The position numbers were made by a program, and so were the translations under genes. A DNA stretch of 64,000 nt from WHSW01 sp963749365 (GTDB lineage Bacteria; Actinomycetota; Thermoleophilia; Solirubrobacterales; 70-9), in the NCBI GenBank assembly GCA_963749365.1, contig CAVVME010000002.1, forward strand, positions 62,001 to 126,000, written 5' to 3'. The notes under the pieces were generated by a model that ran no database searches, had not been told where the DNA came from, and saw only the letters and a program-made list of their open reading frames with translations. Within the stretch, counting starts at the first letter, position 1. Each line of letters opens with the position of its first letter. Of the stretch, positions 17,177 through 25,055 are shown piece by piece.

Positions 17177-19173
17177 TTCCCCTGCCACTTCGGCGCCCGC
17201 TTGCCGAGGAAGGCGCCGATCCCCTCGCGCGCGTCCTCGGTCCGGAAAGCGGCCGCGAAGCCGGCCTTCTCGTTCGCGATCCCCTGATCGAGGTCGGGAT
17301 CGTCGGAGGCCCGCTTTAGCTGCTCGACCGCGACCGGGGCCTGGCTCGCGAGTTTGCGGGCCCAGGCGAGCGCGGCGTCGAACAGCTCGTGATCGGGCAC
17401 GACCCTGTTCGCGAGTCCGAACGCCTCGGCCTCGGCCGATGAGATCGCGTCGCCGATCAGGTTCATCTCCAGCGCCTTCTCCGAGCCGACCAGGCGCGGC
17501 AGGCGCTGGGTGCCGCCGAAGCCGGGAATGATCCCGAGCTTGATCTCGGGCTGGCCGAAGACCGCCGACTGGGCAGCGATGCGGAAATCGCAGGCCATCG
17601 CCAGCTCACAGCCGCCGCCGAAGGCGAGCGAGTTGACCGCCGCGACGGTGGAGACGCGGCTCTGGCCGAGCTCGCGAAGCAGCGCGTGACCTGAGTGGAT
17701 CAGCTCCTCGCCGCTCGACTCGTCCATCGTCGTGAACGCCTTGATGTCGGCGCCGGCCGAGAAGACGACCGGGTTCGAGGAGGCGATCACCATCGCGCCG
17801 ATCTCGCCCGACCCCGTGACCCGTTCCCAGACCGCGCCGAGGTCCTTGATCACCTGGGGCGAGATCGCGTTCATCGGCGGGTTGACGAGCCAGGCGATCG
17901 CGACCGCGTCGCGGGTCTCGAGCTTCACCGTCTCGGCCTGCTCCCCGTCGTCGGGGCGCGGATAGGCGTAGAAGCCCTGGCCGCTCTTCTGACCGTGGCG
18001 CCCCTGAGCGACGATGCGCTTCAGCACTCGCGGCGGCGCGAAGCGCTCACCGTGCTCGTCGCGAGCCTGCTCGAGCTTCGCCAGCACCTCGTCGAGCCCG
18101 GCGAGGTCGGCGCCCATGAACGGCGGGAAGATTCCCCGCCGCGGGTCCATGCCCGCGCCGGCCATCATCCCGAGGTCGATGTCGCGGACCGTGCAGACTC
18201 CCTCCTCGAGCAGCAGGCAGGCCTCGACGATCGCCTTCAGCTTCATCAGCTCGGCCAGCGCCTCACCGTCGGGATCCGCGTCGCCCTCGATCTGCGGCTC
18301 GCCGTTGGCGTAGAAGCCGTCGCCGCCCGACTTGGCGCCCAGATGTCCGTCGGCGACCAGCTTGCGCATTCCCTCGTGGACGTAGAAGGAGTCTCCGTAG
18401 GACGCCTGCAGGTGCTCGGCGACATGCAGCACGGTGTCGAGCCCGAGCAGGTCGACGAGGAAGAACGGCCCCATCGGGGCGACGTTGGCGGCGGCGACCG
18501 CCTCGTCGATCTTCTTGATCGACAGCCCCTGCTCCTCCTGGGCGCGCCAGATCTCGCCGACCGCGCTGTTCAGGATCCGGTTGACGACGAACCCCGGCAC
18601 CTCGCCGCAGGTGATCGGCTGCTTGCGGATCGTCTGGGCGAAGTTGTAGGCGGCCTGGACGACCTCGGGGTCGGTCTCCTCACCCTCGACGATCTCGACC
18701 AGCGGCATCACCGACGCCGGGTAGAAGAAGTGGAAGCCGACCACCTTCTCGGGGCGCAGCGTCGCCTCGCCCATCTCGGTGATCGACAGCGAGGAGGTGT
18801 TGGAGGCGAGGATCGCGTGCCCCGGCGTGACCTCGTCGAGCTCCGCGAAGACCGCCTGCTTGATCTCGATCCGCTCCGGGGCCGCCTCGATCACGAAGTC
18901 GACGTCGCCGAACCCCTCGTAGCTCGTCGTCCCCTCGATCAGTCCGAGCACCTCGTCGAGCCGGGCGTCGGCCTCCTCCTGGCTCAGCTTCTCCTTCGAG
19001 ACCAGCCGGTCGAGCTGCGCCTTGGTCACCTCGCGGGCCTTCTCGAGCCCGTGATCGACGAACTCCTGGTCGATGTCCTTGAGCACGACCGGGATCTCGG
19101 ACGAGGCGATCGCCTGGGCGATCTCACCCCCCATCGTGCCGGCGCCGACGACCGCGGCCTTGAAGACGAACAT
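17173..19173 (-). CDS. 3-hydroxyacyl-CoA dehydrogenase / enoyl-CoA hydratase fusion, reversed domain order
   Basis: 666 residues for two steps of beta-oxidation. Residues 1-~185 form the NAD-binding domain (AAVVGAGTMGGEIAQAIAS, VDFVIEAAPERIEIKQAVF, LASNTSSLSITEM, GFHFFYPA). Two copies of the HCDH C-terminal domain follow (GEVPGFVVNRILN at ~190 and GICTVRDIDLGMMAG-like at ~320, with KSGGDGFY and KSGQGFY). The enoyl-CoA hydratase lies at the C-terminus (~405-666: SAGADIKAF, AVNSLAFGGGCELAMACDFRIAA, PEIKLGIIPGFGGTQRL). FadB has the hydratase first; here it is last. GGAGG lies 12 nt before the ATG. The sirtuin follows with a 4-nt overlap. Confidence 0.94.
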   Translation of the reverse strand: MFVFKAAVVGAGTMGGEIAQAIASSEIPVVLKDIDQEFVDHGLEKAREVTKAQLDRLVSKEKLSQEEADARLDEVLGLIEGTTSYEGFGDVDFVIEAAPERIEIKQAVFAELDEVTPGHAILASNTSSLSITEMGEATLRPEKVVGFHFFYPASVMPLVEIVEGEETDPEVVQAAYNFAQTIRKQPITCGEVPGFVVNRILNSAVGEIWRAQEEQGLSIKKIDEAVAAANVAPMGPFFLVDLLGLDTVLHVAEHLQASYGDSFYVHEGMRKLVADGHLGAKSGGDGFYANGEPQIEGDADPDGEALAELMKLKAIVEACLLLEEGVCTVRDIDLGMMAGAGMDPRRGIFPPFMGADLAGLDEVLAKLEQARDEHGERFAPPRVLKRIVAQGRHGQKSGQGFYAYPRPDDGEQAETVKLETRDAVAIAWLVNPPMNAISPQVIKDLGAVWERVTGSGEIGAMVIASSNPVVFSAGADIKAFTTMDESSGEELIHSGHALLRELGQSRVSTVAAVNSLAFGGGCELAMACDFRIAAQSAVFGQPEIKLGIIPGFGGTQRLPRLVGSEKALEMNLIGDAISSAEAEAFGLANRVVPDHELFDAALAWARKLASQAPVAVEQLKRASDDPDLDQGIANEKAGFAAAFRTEDAREGIGAFLGKRAPKWQGK

Positions 19174-19250
19174 TGAGATTGAGAACCTCCGGATTCGCGG
19201 GTAAGAGCCGGCGGGAGGCTAGCGATCGGCAGCCCGGGCGGCGCGGTCGC

Positions 19251-20626
19251 TCAGGCGCGCTGCAGCGGCTGGATGTTGTGGTGCAGGTGGAAGACGTTGT
19301 CGGGGTCGAACTCCGCCTTCACCGCAGCCAGCCGCTCGTAGTTCTCGCGGCCGAAGCCCTGCTCGACGCGGTCCTCGCTCTCGGACTCGAAGTTGAGGTA
19401 GACCGAGCCGGTCGAGTAGGGGCGCAGGTCGCTGCACGTGCCCTGGGCCCAGTCGCGCGCCTGCGCGTCGTCGGCGGCGTTCTCCCAGAGCCCGAGCGGA
19501 TGAGCGACCCACGCCGCCGTCCGGTGCGGAAGCGGCCACTCGCTCGCCGCCTCGGCAACCGCGCCACCCCATGGGAAGAGGATGTGCTGCGACGGCGACG
19601 GGACGACCATGTCGTGCGCGCGCCGCCAGAAGATCTCGATCGCCTCATCGGGGAGGCGCTGCAGGTGCTCGGCCGACCAGTAGTTGCGGTACCCGGGCGG
19701 ATCGTCGATCGCGCACTGGATCTCCGCGTAGGGCATCTCCGCGACCAACTCGGCCTCGGGCTCGAGCTCGAGGATCGGAGCGAGAGCTTCCCGCATCTCG
19801 CCCTCGGTGCCGGCGTAGACGCCGACCACCCCGGCCACCAGCGCTCCCTGCAGACGCTCGGGCACGAACTCCTCCGGCGGGCCCCGCCTAGCGGGCGCTG
19901 ATCGAGGGGGGCGCACCGGTGGAGCTCGGCGGCGCCCTCGCGTACATCTCGGGCGGGCGAGCTCGGGCCCCGCCTCGACCGGCCACAGCAGCAGCGCGAA
20001 GCTCGCCGCCGGCAGCGGCTGCAGCCGGAATACGAGCTCGGTGGCGACGCCGAGGTTGCCGCCACCTCCGTGCAGGGCCCAGAACAGCTCCGGGTTCTCC
20101 GCCTCGCTCGCCGTCACCGTGTTGCCGTCGGCGGCGACCAGGGTCACCGACTGGAGGTTGTCGCAGGCGAAGCCGAACTTGCGCTCGAGCCAGGTCGAGC
20201 CGCCGCCGAGGGTGAGCCCGGCGACCCCGGTGCTCGAGACCCTGCCACCGGTCGCGATCAGGCTGTGAGGCTGGGTGGCGCGATCGAAGTCGGCCCAGGT
20301 GGCGCCGCCCTGCGCCGTCGCGATGCGCGCCTCGGGATCGACGCTGATCGCGTTCATCCGCCGCAGGTCGATCTCCACCCCGCCCTCGGTGAGGCTGGCG
20401 CCGGTGACGCTGTGACCGCCGCTGCGGATCGAGAGACTTCGAGCCCCGCGTCGCGGGCGAACCGGAGCGCCGCCGCGACGTCGTCGGGCGACTCGCACTG
20501 GGCGATCGCCGCCGGGCGCTTGGCGATCATCGAGTTGAACAGTGAGCGTGCGTCTTCATAGCCGCCGTCGTCGGGTTCGAGGACGGCTCCCCCGAGCCGG
20601 TCGCGAAGCTCGCTCATGTCCATCAT
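19251..20626 (-). pseudogene. Berberine-bridge-type FAD oxidoreductase with frameshifts
   Basis: The gene starts at ATG 20626 after a GAGGAG run (MMDMSELRDRLGG), and its first ~65 codons are in one frame up to GLEVS. The family then continues in another frame as SIRSGGHSVTGASL. A TC (GA on the forward strand) dinucleotide duplicated near 20431-20436 explains the shift. The bicovalent FAD sites remain: RSGGHS for His and GFACDNL for Cys, plus the C-terminal NVFHLHHNIQP. A second garbled stretch lies at ~19890-19960, where the frame reads Arg/Pro-rich sequence and a third frame hits a stop. True decay or sequencing error cannot be told apart here. It lies after PadR and SRPBCC genes. Confidence 0.75.
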
Positions 20627-20657
20627 CCGCTCCTCTCCTCGCTCGTCGCCGGCGACC

Positions 20658-21110
20658 CTATCCGGAACCCGCGGCCTCCTCGACCTCGTGCTTGAATCGC
20701 AACAGCGACCGCCGCAGCGAGTCGCGCACCTGTCCGCGCACGAACAGGCGCTCGGTCGCCCAGGCGAACGGGCCCGGGCGAGCAAGCCGGTAGTCCAGCG
20801 TCTGCTCGACGCGCGTCCGCTCGCCGTCGATCGCGAACTCGGTCAGCAGCTCGCCGCGCGATTCGGGGTCTGAGAACTCGATCCGGTGCCGGCGGCGCGG
20901 CACGTGCTCGAGCACGCGCTCGCGCACCGTCCCCCGCCCGGCCGCGGTGGAACGCCAGACCAGGGCGCCGTCCGGCTCCGGATAGCCGCTCGAGGATTCG
21001 ACCGACGCGAAGCCGTCGACCCAGGCGGGCCAGCCGCGCGGCTCGAAGTAGAGCCCCCAGACCTCGGCCAGCGAGGCGTCGACGATCAGCGACTCAGTCA
21101 GCCTCGCCAT
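20658..21110 (-). CDS. SRPBCC (START-like) family protein
   Basis: 150 residues. MARLTESLIVDASLAEVWGLYFEPRGWPAWVDGFASVE is the typical polyketide-cyclase/AHSA1-like opening (beta strand, helix, W-x-x-W), followed by GRGTVRERVLEHVPRRRHRIEFSD and DGERTRVEQTLDYRLARPGPFAW and a long C-terminal helix. The fold has a deep hydrophobic pocket; the ligand is unknown. Its start overlaps the end of the PadR gene by 17 nt, and the BBE-type oxidase starts 31 nt after its stop, so the three form an operon. Confidence 0.85.
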   Translation of the reverse strand: MARLTESLIVDASLAEVWGLYFEPRGWPAWVDGFASVESSSGYPEPDGALVWRSTAAGRGTVRERVLEHVPRRRHRIEFSDPESRGELLTEFAIDGERTRVEQTLDYRLARPGPFAWATERLFVRGQVRDSLRRSLLRFKHEVEEAAGSG

Positions 21111-21561
21111 AGAGCTCGCGCTTGATCAGGCCGACGCTGTGGATCACCGAATCGAGGAACGGCTCGACCTCGTCGCGCAGGCGTCGGTGCTCGCGCCGGC
21201 CGGCGGCGGTGATCGAGTAGTAGCGCCGGGTGCGCCGGTCGGGGTGCTCCCAGTCGCCCCTGATCATCCCCTCGGTCTCGAGCTGGCGCAGCAGCGGGTA
21301 GATCGTGTTCGGGTTGACCGAGATCGCGCCCTCGGTGATCCGCTCGATCTCCTCGATCAGGCGATTGCCGTACTGGGGCTCGCGATCGATCAGGTGCAGG
21401 ACGAGGAGCGGGAAGATGTCACGGCGGCGAATCTCGCCGCCGAACACGTCCATCGAGCGGCTCGCCCGGCGCCCCCGGGGCGTCGCTGCACCCCTGTCCC
21501 GCGCGGTCCTGGCCGCCTCGGCGACCGCGTCGGCGACCGGTTTCGAGCGCCGCTGGGCCAT
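21094..21561 (-). CDS. PadR-family transcriptional regulator
   Basis: 155 residues. After a basic N-terminal tail, the winged helix reads DIFPLLVLHLIDREPQYGNRLIEEIERITEGAISVNPNTIYPLLRQLETEGMIRGDWEHPDRRTRRYYSITAAGRREHRRLRDE, the classic PadR block (YGYEI...GTLYPLL.RLE..G). A short C-terminal helix follows, probably for dimerisation. It heads an operon with the SRPBCC and FAD oxidase genes and probably represses it, possibly binding the same ligand. The start is supported by TATAGT (21574-21569) ending 7 nt before the ATG, a leaderless arrangement. Confidence 0.92.
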   Translation of the reverse strand: MAQRRSKPVADAVAEAARTARDRGAATPRGRRASRSMDVFGGEIRRRDIFPLLVLHLIDREPQYGNRLIEEIERITEGAISVNPNTIYPLLRQLETEGMIRGDWEHPDRRTRRYYSITAAGRREHRRLRDEVEPFLDSVIHSVGLIKRELYGEAD

Positions 21562-21568
21562 CGGGGCG

Positions 21569-21574
21569 ACTATA
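21569..21574 (-). promoter_or_regulatory. -10 element for leaderless padR-type gene
   Basis: TATAGT on the reverse strand, 7 nt before the ATG at 21561, is the best -10 match in the window. Confidence 0.55.
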
Positions 21575-21608
21575 GGCGTCGCCGGTCTCCCCCGCGAACC
21601 GCGCCCTG

Positions 21609-21651
21609 CGTGATCAGGCTCACTGACACGGGCGGGACGCGGGGTTAGCGT
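21609..21651 (+). promoter_or_regulatory. CRP-like site over a promoter for the 83-residue membrane protein
   Basis: GTGA-N6-TCAC at 21610-21623 is the core of a CRP-type site. It abuts CTGACA (21623-21628), then 17 nt, then TAGCGT (21646-21651). With a start about 7 nt after the -10 (near 21658), the dyad centre lies at about -41.5, the position of a class II CRP-activated promoter. The gene starts 27 nt further on. Confidence 0.5.
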
Positions 21652-21684
21652 CGCATCGTCCCCACCAGTTACGAGGAGAGACCG

Positions 21685-21936
21685 ATGGCCAACATGTCCG
21701 TCAACCAGCGCGCCCAGGTCGAACGGATCGACCTCAGCGTCCCGACGACCGGGGTCCGCGTCCGTGACAGTCGCCTCGTCGCCGCCTTCACCGTCGTCGC
21801 CCTGATCGTCCTCGCCGGGCTCGCGTACGCGGCCGCGACCTCGATCGACGGCTGGGCGCGGGCGATCGTCCTCGGCGCGGCGATGCTGACCGCGGTCGGG
21901 GCGATGATCGCGGTCAGCCCGACCCGACCCCGCTGA
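21685..21936 (+). CDS. Small two-helix membrane protein, unknown function
   Basis: 83 residues. A polar N-terminus (MANMSVNQRAQVERIDLSVPTTGVRVRDS) is followed by two hydrophobic segments at about 31-50 (LVAAFTVVALIVLAGLAYAAA) and 58-77 (ARAIVLGAAMLTAVGAMIAV). Both short ends are likely cytoplasmic. GAGGAG lies 7-9 nt before the ATG. It stands alone between the divergent PadR gene and the convergent acyl-CoA dehydrogenase gene, downstream of a CRP-like promoter. No family recognised. Confidence 0.75.
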   Translation: MANMSVNQRAQVERIDLSVPTTGVRVRDSRLVAAFTVVALIVLAGLAYAAATSIDGWARAIVLGAAMLTAVGAMIAVSPTRPR

Positions 21937-21969
21937 CCCGCCTGCCGTCGCCGGCCGTCCGGCCGCCGT

Positions 21970-23193
21970 CTATACGGCGGCAGACGCCGTCTCGGACTGC
22001 TTCTCGGCGACCTCGGTCTGGGTCTTGACCGCCTCGGGGATCGGCTCGTTGACATTGCGGCCCATGAGCACCTCCTTGGCAATCACCAGGCGCTGGATCT
22101 GCGACGTGCCCTCGTAGAGCTGCATGATCTTCGCGTCTCGCATCAGCTTCTCTACCGGGTACTCCTTGATGAACCCGTAGCCACCGTAGACCTGGACGGC
22201 GTCGACGGTGATCTCCATCGCCGAGTCGGCGGCGAAGCGCTTCGCGTGCGAGCAAGCGAGCGTGTTGCGGATCCCCTGGTCGAGCAGGGCCGCCGACTGC
22301 CAGGTCAACAGCCTCCCGGCCTCGACCTTGGTCGCCATGTCGGCGATCATGAAGGCGACCGCCTGGTGCATCGCGATCGGGACCCCGAACTGGACCCGCT
22401 CCTTCGAGTACTCGCAGGCGAACTCGAACGCCGCTCTGCCGATCCCAACCGCCATCGCGGCGACCCCGGGACGGGTGCGATCGAGGGTCATCATCGCCAG
22501 CTTGAACCCCTTGTTCTCCTCGCCGAGCAGGTGATCGGCGGGGATCTCGGTCTCGTTGAAGACGACGGTCGCGGTATTGGACGCCCGCTGGCCGAGCTTG
22601 TCCTCCTTCTTGTCGATCACGATCGAGTCGTCGCGCGGGACGACGAAGGCCGAGATCCCCCGGTGCCCCGCGTCCTTGTCGGTCTTCGCGTAGACCGTGT
22701 ACCAGTCGGCGTACTGGCCGTTGGTGATGAAGCACTTGGACCCGTTGAGGACCCACTTGTCTCCCTTGCGGACCGCGGTCGTCTTCATCCCCGACACGTC
22801 TGAGCCCGCGTCGGGCTCGGTGAGACAGAAGGAGGCGAGCTTCGGCTCCTCGGCGAGCATGCCCAGGTACTTGGCCTTGATCTCGTCCGAGCCGCCGAGC
22901 GCAACCGGGGTCATCGCCAGGCCATTGGCGGCCAGCGAGGTGCCGATCCCCGAGCATCCCCAGCCGAACTCCTCCTCGATCAGGCAGCCGGAAAGGAAGT
23001 CGAGGCCGGCCCCGCCGTACTCCTCGGCCAGGTGGGTGTTCATCAAGCCCACCTCCCACGCCTTGGCGATGATCTCCTCGGGCCAGGTTCCGTCGCGGTC
23101 GTAGTCCCAGGCGACGCTCCGGATCTCCCTCTCGGCGAAGTTGTGGGCGAGCTCGCGCAGGTCCTGCTGCTCGTCGGTCAGCGTCAAGTCCAC
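21970..23193 (-). CDS. Acyl-CoA dehydrogenase
   Basis: FAD enzyme for the first oxidation of beta-oxidation or of branched acyl-CoA. In 407 residues: LTDEQQDLRELAHNFAEREI, LMNTHLAEEYGGAGLDFLSGCLIEEEFGWGCSGIGTSL, SFCLTEPDAGSDVSGMKTTA (FAD and substrate loop), ITNGQYADWYTV, GIGRAAFEFACEYSKERVQFG, and YGGYGFIKEYPVEKLMRDAKIMQLYEGTSQIQRLVIAKEV with the usual catalytic Glu (YEGTSQ). The GTG at 23193 has AAAGGAG 10 nt upstream, which decides it over the open frame's earlier start. A TetR-type operator lies 38 bp upstream. Confidence 0.95.
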   Translation of the reverse strand: MDLTLTDEQQDLRELAHNFAEREIRSVAWDYDRDGTWPEEIIAKAWEVGLMNTHLAEEYGGAGLDFLSGCLIEEEFGWGCSGIGTSLAANGLAMTPVALGGSDEIKAKYLGMLAEEPKLASFCLTEPDAGSDVSGMKTTAVRKGDKWVLNGSKCFITNGQYADWYTVYAKTDKDAGHRGISAFVVPRDDSIVIDKKEDKLGQRASNTATVVFNETEIPADHLLGEENKGFKLAMMTLDRTRPGVAAMAVGIGRAAFEFACEYSKERVQFGVPIAMHQAVAFMIADMATKVEAGRLLTWQSAALLDQGIRNTLACSHAKRFAADSAMEITVDAVQVYGGYGFIKEYPVEKLMRDAKIMQLYEGTSQIQRLVIAKEVLMGRNVNEPIPEAVKTQTEVAEKQSETASAAV

Positions 23194-23230
23194 GGCTAAG
23201 AGACTCCTTTGAATGGCTGAAAGCAACTGA

Positions 23231-23246
23231 TTGACTGGTCAGTCAA
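23231..23246. promoter_or_regulatory. TetR-type operator between divergent genes
   Basis: TTGACTG-GT-CAGTCAA, perfect 7-bp arms with a 2-bp centre. Sites of this shape bind TetR-family regulators of acyl-CoA metabolism. It sits in the 87-bp divergent gap, 38 bp from the acyl-CoA dehydrogenase start and 35 bp from the start at 23281. No TetR gene for it is nearby. Confidence 0.65.
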
Positions 23247-23268
23247 CCGCCGGCAAGGGTAGCTGATC

Positions 23269-23274
23269 TACCCT
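23269..23274 (+). promoter_or_regulatory. -10 element for a leaderless gene
   Basis: TACCCT ends 6 nt before the GTG at 23281. The operator at 23231-23246 lies where a repressor would block the -35 region. Confidence 0.45.
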
Positions 23275-23280
23275 TCAGGC

Positions 23281-23760
23281 GTGTCGGTTGCGGCTACGGA
23301 TCTCCCATTCGCGCTTAGCAACGGCGAGGTGATCCTGATCGTCGTCGCGGTCTCGATCCCGGTCGCGGCGATCGCCTTCGCGGTCGGCGCGCGAGAGGCC
23401 CTGCGCGAGATCGGCAAGGGCCCGTTCTCGGTCGAGTTCGACACCGACCTGCCACAACGCACCAGCGAGGCCGACGCCGAGGCGACCCCGGCGGTACGCG
23501 AGCAGGAGCTTCGCCAGCTGCTCGAGGGCAAGGCATTTCGCCAGTCACGCCGCGGCGAGGACCCACTCGACGTCGACCGTGAGCTCGAACGGCTGCTGAG
23601 CGAGTCAGTCGCGGCGGGCGGCGACCCGGGGCTGCGCGCCGAGGTGCGCCAGCTCGTCGTCGCCCGAAACGAGCGTCGGGCTCGCCAGGGCCGCGAGCCG
23701 CTCGACGTCGAGGTCGAGGTCGATCGCCAGCTCGCCGAGCTCGAGAACCTCGGGCAGTAG
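23281..23760 (+). CDS. Single-pass membrane protein with charged cytoplasmic tail
   Basis: 159 residues. The N-terminal membrane segment is at about 14-36 (VILIVVAVSIPVAAIAFAVGA), followed by REALREIGKGPFSVEFDTDLP and a long helical region rich in Glu, Arg and Leu with two related blocks: RRGEDPLDVDRELERLL and RQGREPLDVEVEVDRQLAELE. The duplicated 'G-x-x-P-L-D-V' unit may be an internal repeat. Function unknown. GTG start is leaderless by the TACCCT spacing. It may share control with the divergent acyl-CoA dehydrogenase gene through the operator between them. Confidence 0.72.
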   Translation: MSVAATDLPFALSNGEVILIVVAVSIPVAAIAFAVGAREALREIGKGPFSVEFDTDLPQRTSEADAEATPAVREQELRQLLEGKAFRQSRRGEDPLDVDRELERLLSESVAAGGDPGLRAEVRQLVVARNERRARQGREPLDVEVEVDRQLAELENLGQ

Positions 23761-23806
23761 TCCAGGGCGCCGGGCAACACCACGACGCCCGACGAGGGGT
23801 TCGGGG

Positions 23807-23812
23807 TATGTT
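23807..23812 (+). promoter_or_regulatory. -10 element for a leaderless gene
   Basis: TATGTT ends exactly 6 nt before the GTG at 23819. Confidence 0.5.
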
Positions 23813-23818
23813 GCCGAG

Positions 23819-24157
23819 GTGACGTCGAACGAGGCCGAGAACGTGGTCGAGCTCGACGACCTGCTGGTCCGCCCCGGGACCTACTTCAACCCACAGACCG
23901 AGATCGTCGTCGTGGTCGACGACTCGACCTCGATCGACCAGGAGGTCTTCAACATGGAGCCCTACGAGGGCGCCGACTGGGTGCGGATCTCCGACGAGGT
24001 CCCGGTCGACTCCGATGCGCTCGACTCGGCGATGCAGACCTTCCAGACGCATTACCACCCCGGCGCCGCGGACTCGGTCTCCGAGACGGCGCTCGAGCAG
24101 GGGGACGAGGAGTACGACGAGGGCGAGGACGGGCAGGAGCCCGGGCGGGAGGACTGA
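23819..24157 (+). CDS. Small acidic protein, unknown function
   Basis: 112 residues, very acidic, no signal or membrane segment. An ordered N-terminal part (VVELDDLLVRPGTYFNPQTEIVVVVDDSTSIDQEVFNMEPYEGADWVRISDEVPVD) looks like a compact alpha/beta domain. The last 30 residues are Glu/Asp/Gly-rich and probably disordered. I recognise no family. GTG start with TATGTT 6 nt upstream. The cupin gene follows in the same frame, 3 nt after the TGA stop. Confidence 0.65.
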   Translation: MTSNEAENVVELDDLLVRPGTYFNPQTEIVVVVDDSTSIDQEVFNMEPYEGADWVRISDEVPVDSDALDSAMQTFQTHYHPGAADSVSETALEQGDEEYDEGEDGQEPGRED

Positions 24158-24160
24158 GCT

Positions 24161-24553
24161 CTGGCCGGCTACGCGATCGCCGAACGGACGCAGGCGGTCG
24201 ACTTCATGGCCGATTACCCGGGCTTCGGCGAGATGCGCTCCTATGCGGACGCCCTCGGCGCCGAGCAGGTCGCTTTCAGCTGGCGGCTGATGCCGCCGAA
24301 AACCGGCGGTCGGGGCAGCTACGGCCACCGCCACCCGGGCCAGGAGGAGGTCTACTTCGTGATCTCGGGTGCCCTCACGTTCAAGGTCGGCGACGACGTC
24401 TTCGAGGCCGGCCCGCAGACGGCGGTGCGGATGACGGGCGAGGAGTTCTACTCCGCGCACAATGATTCCGACGCCGACGCCGAGCTGCTCATCCTCTCGA
24501 CCCGCGACCCCGACGCGAAGACCGAGCAGCAGGACGACTTCTGGCCTCAGTAG
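24161..24553 (+). CDS. Cupin-domain protein, probable CTG start
   Basis: 130 residues from CTG 24161, or 115 from the first ATG at 24206. The cupin block is GSYGHRHPGQEEVYFVISGALTFKVGDDVFEAGPQTAVRMTGEEFYSAHNDSD: motif 1 with H-x-H and Glu, motif 2 with a His, so a metal site is likely. The residues before the ATG (AGYAIAERTQAVDFM) match the usual start of this cupin group (MAGYTI..). GGGAGG lies 8 nt before the CTG, whereas the ATG has no RBS. The substrate is unknown. It is followed by a GNAT gene that may overlap. Confidence 0.8.
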   Translation: MAGYAIAERTQAVDFMADYPGFGEMRSYADALGAEQVAFSWRLMPPKTGGRGSYGHRHPGQEEVYFVISGALTFKVGDDVFEAGPQTAVRMTGEEFYSAHNDSDADAELLILSTRDPDAKTEQQDDFWPQ

Positions 24554-25055
24554 CGGAGCTCCGCGCAGCGAGCGGCTCGACGCCGAGATCCCGGACCCGG
24601 GCCTGCACCTCGACTTCGCCGCTCGCCAGCTCGCCGATCCCCGGGTCGCCCCGTGGCACGGTGGCGCCCAGGACAGGATCCAGGTCGAGGCGATGCTGGT
24701 CGCCCAAGCACGGCAGGCGGCGAGCGACGGGTTCTGTCTGTGGTGGTGGCGCGAGCGCAGCAGCGGGATGCTGACCGGCTACGCGGGGCTGAATCGAGAC
24801 CGAGTCGGGGACGAGCCGGTGGTCGAGGCCGGCTGGTCGGTGACACCCGAGCGCTGGGGCGAGGGCCTGGCGACCGAGGCGGCCCGCGCCTCGGTCTCCT
24901 GGGGCCTCGACCGCCTGGGGCTGACCCGGATTGTCTCCTTCACGCTGCCCGACAACCACGCTTCGCGCCGGGTGATGGAGAAGCTCGGGATGGCCTACGT
25001 TCGCGAGTTCGAGCGCCGGGGTCTGAGGCACGTGCTTTATAGGCTCTCGGCGTGA
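24462..25055 (+). CDS. GNAT-family N-acetyltransferase
   Basis: RimJ/RimL-type acetyltransferase. Visible blocks are RLDAEIPDPGLHLDFAARQLADPRVAPWHGG, DGFCLWWWRERSSGMLTGYAGLNRDRVGDEPVVEAGWSVTPERWGEGLATEAARASVSWGLDRLGLTRIVSFTLPDNHASRRVMEKLGMAYVREF, with the acetyl-CoA loop (RWGEGLATEA) and the N-x-x-S/A-xx-ME-KLG motif. The listed ATG lies inside the cupin gene, and its first ~30 residues are Ser/Thr/Pro-rich shadow sequence. The true start is probably after 24550, but no normal start codon is visible there, so the 5' end is uncertain. The stop overlaps the next gene's GTG. Confidence 0.8.
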   Translation: MIPTPTPSCSSSRPATPTRRPSSRTTSGLSSGAPRSERLDAEIPDPGLHLDFAARQLADPRVAPWHGGAQDRIQVEAMLVAQARQAASDGFCLWWWRERSSGMLTGYAGLNRDRVGDEPVVEAGWSVTPERWGEGLATEAARASVSWGLDRLGLTRIVSFTLPDNHASRRVMEKLGMAYVREFERRGLRHVLYRLSA

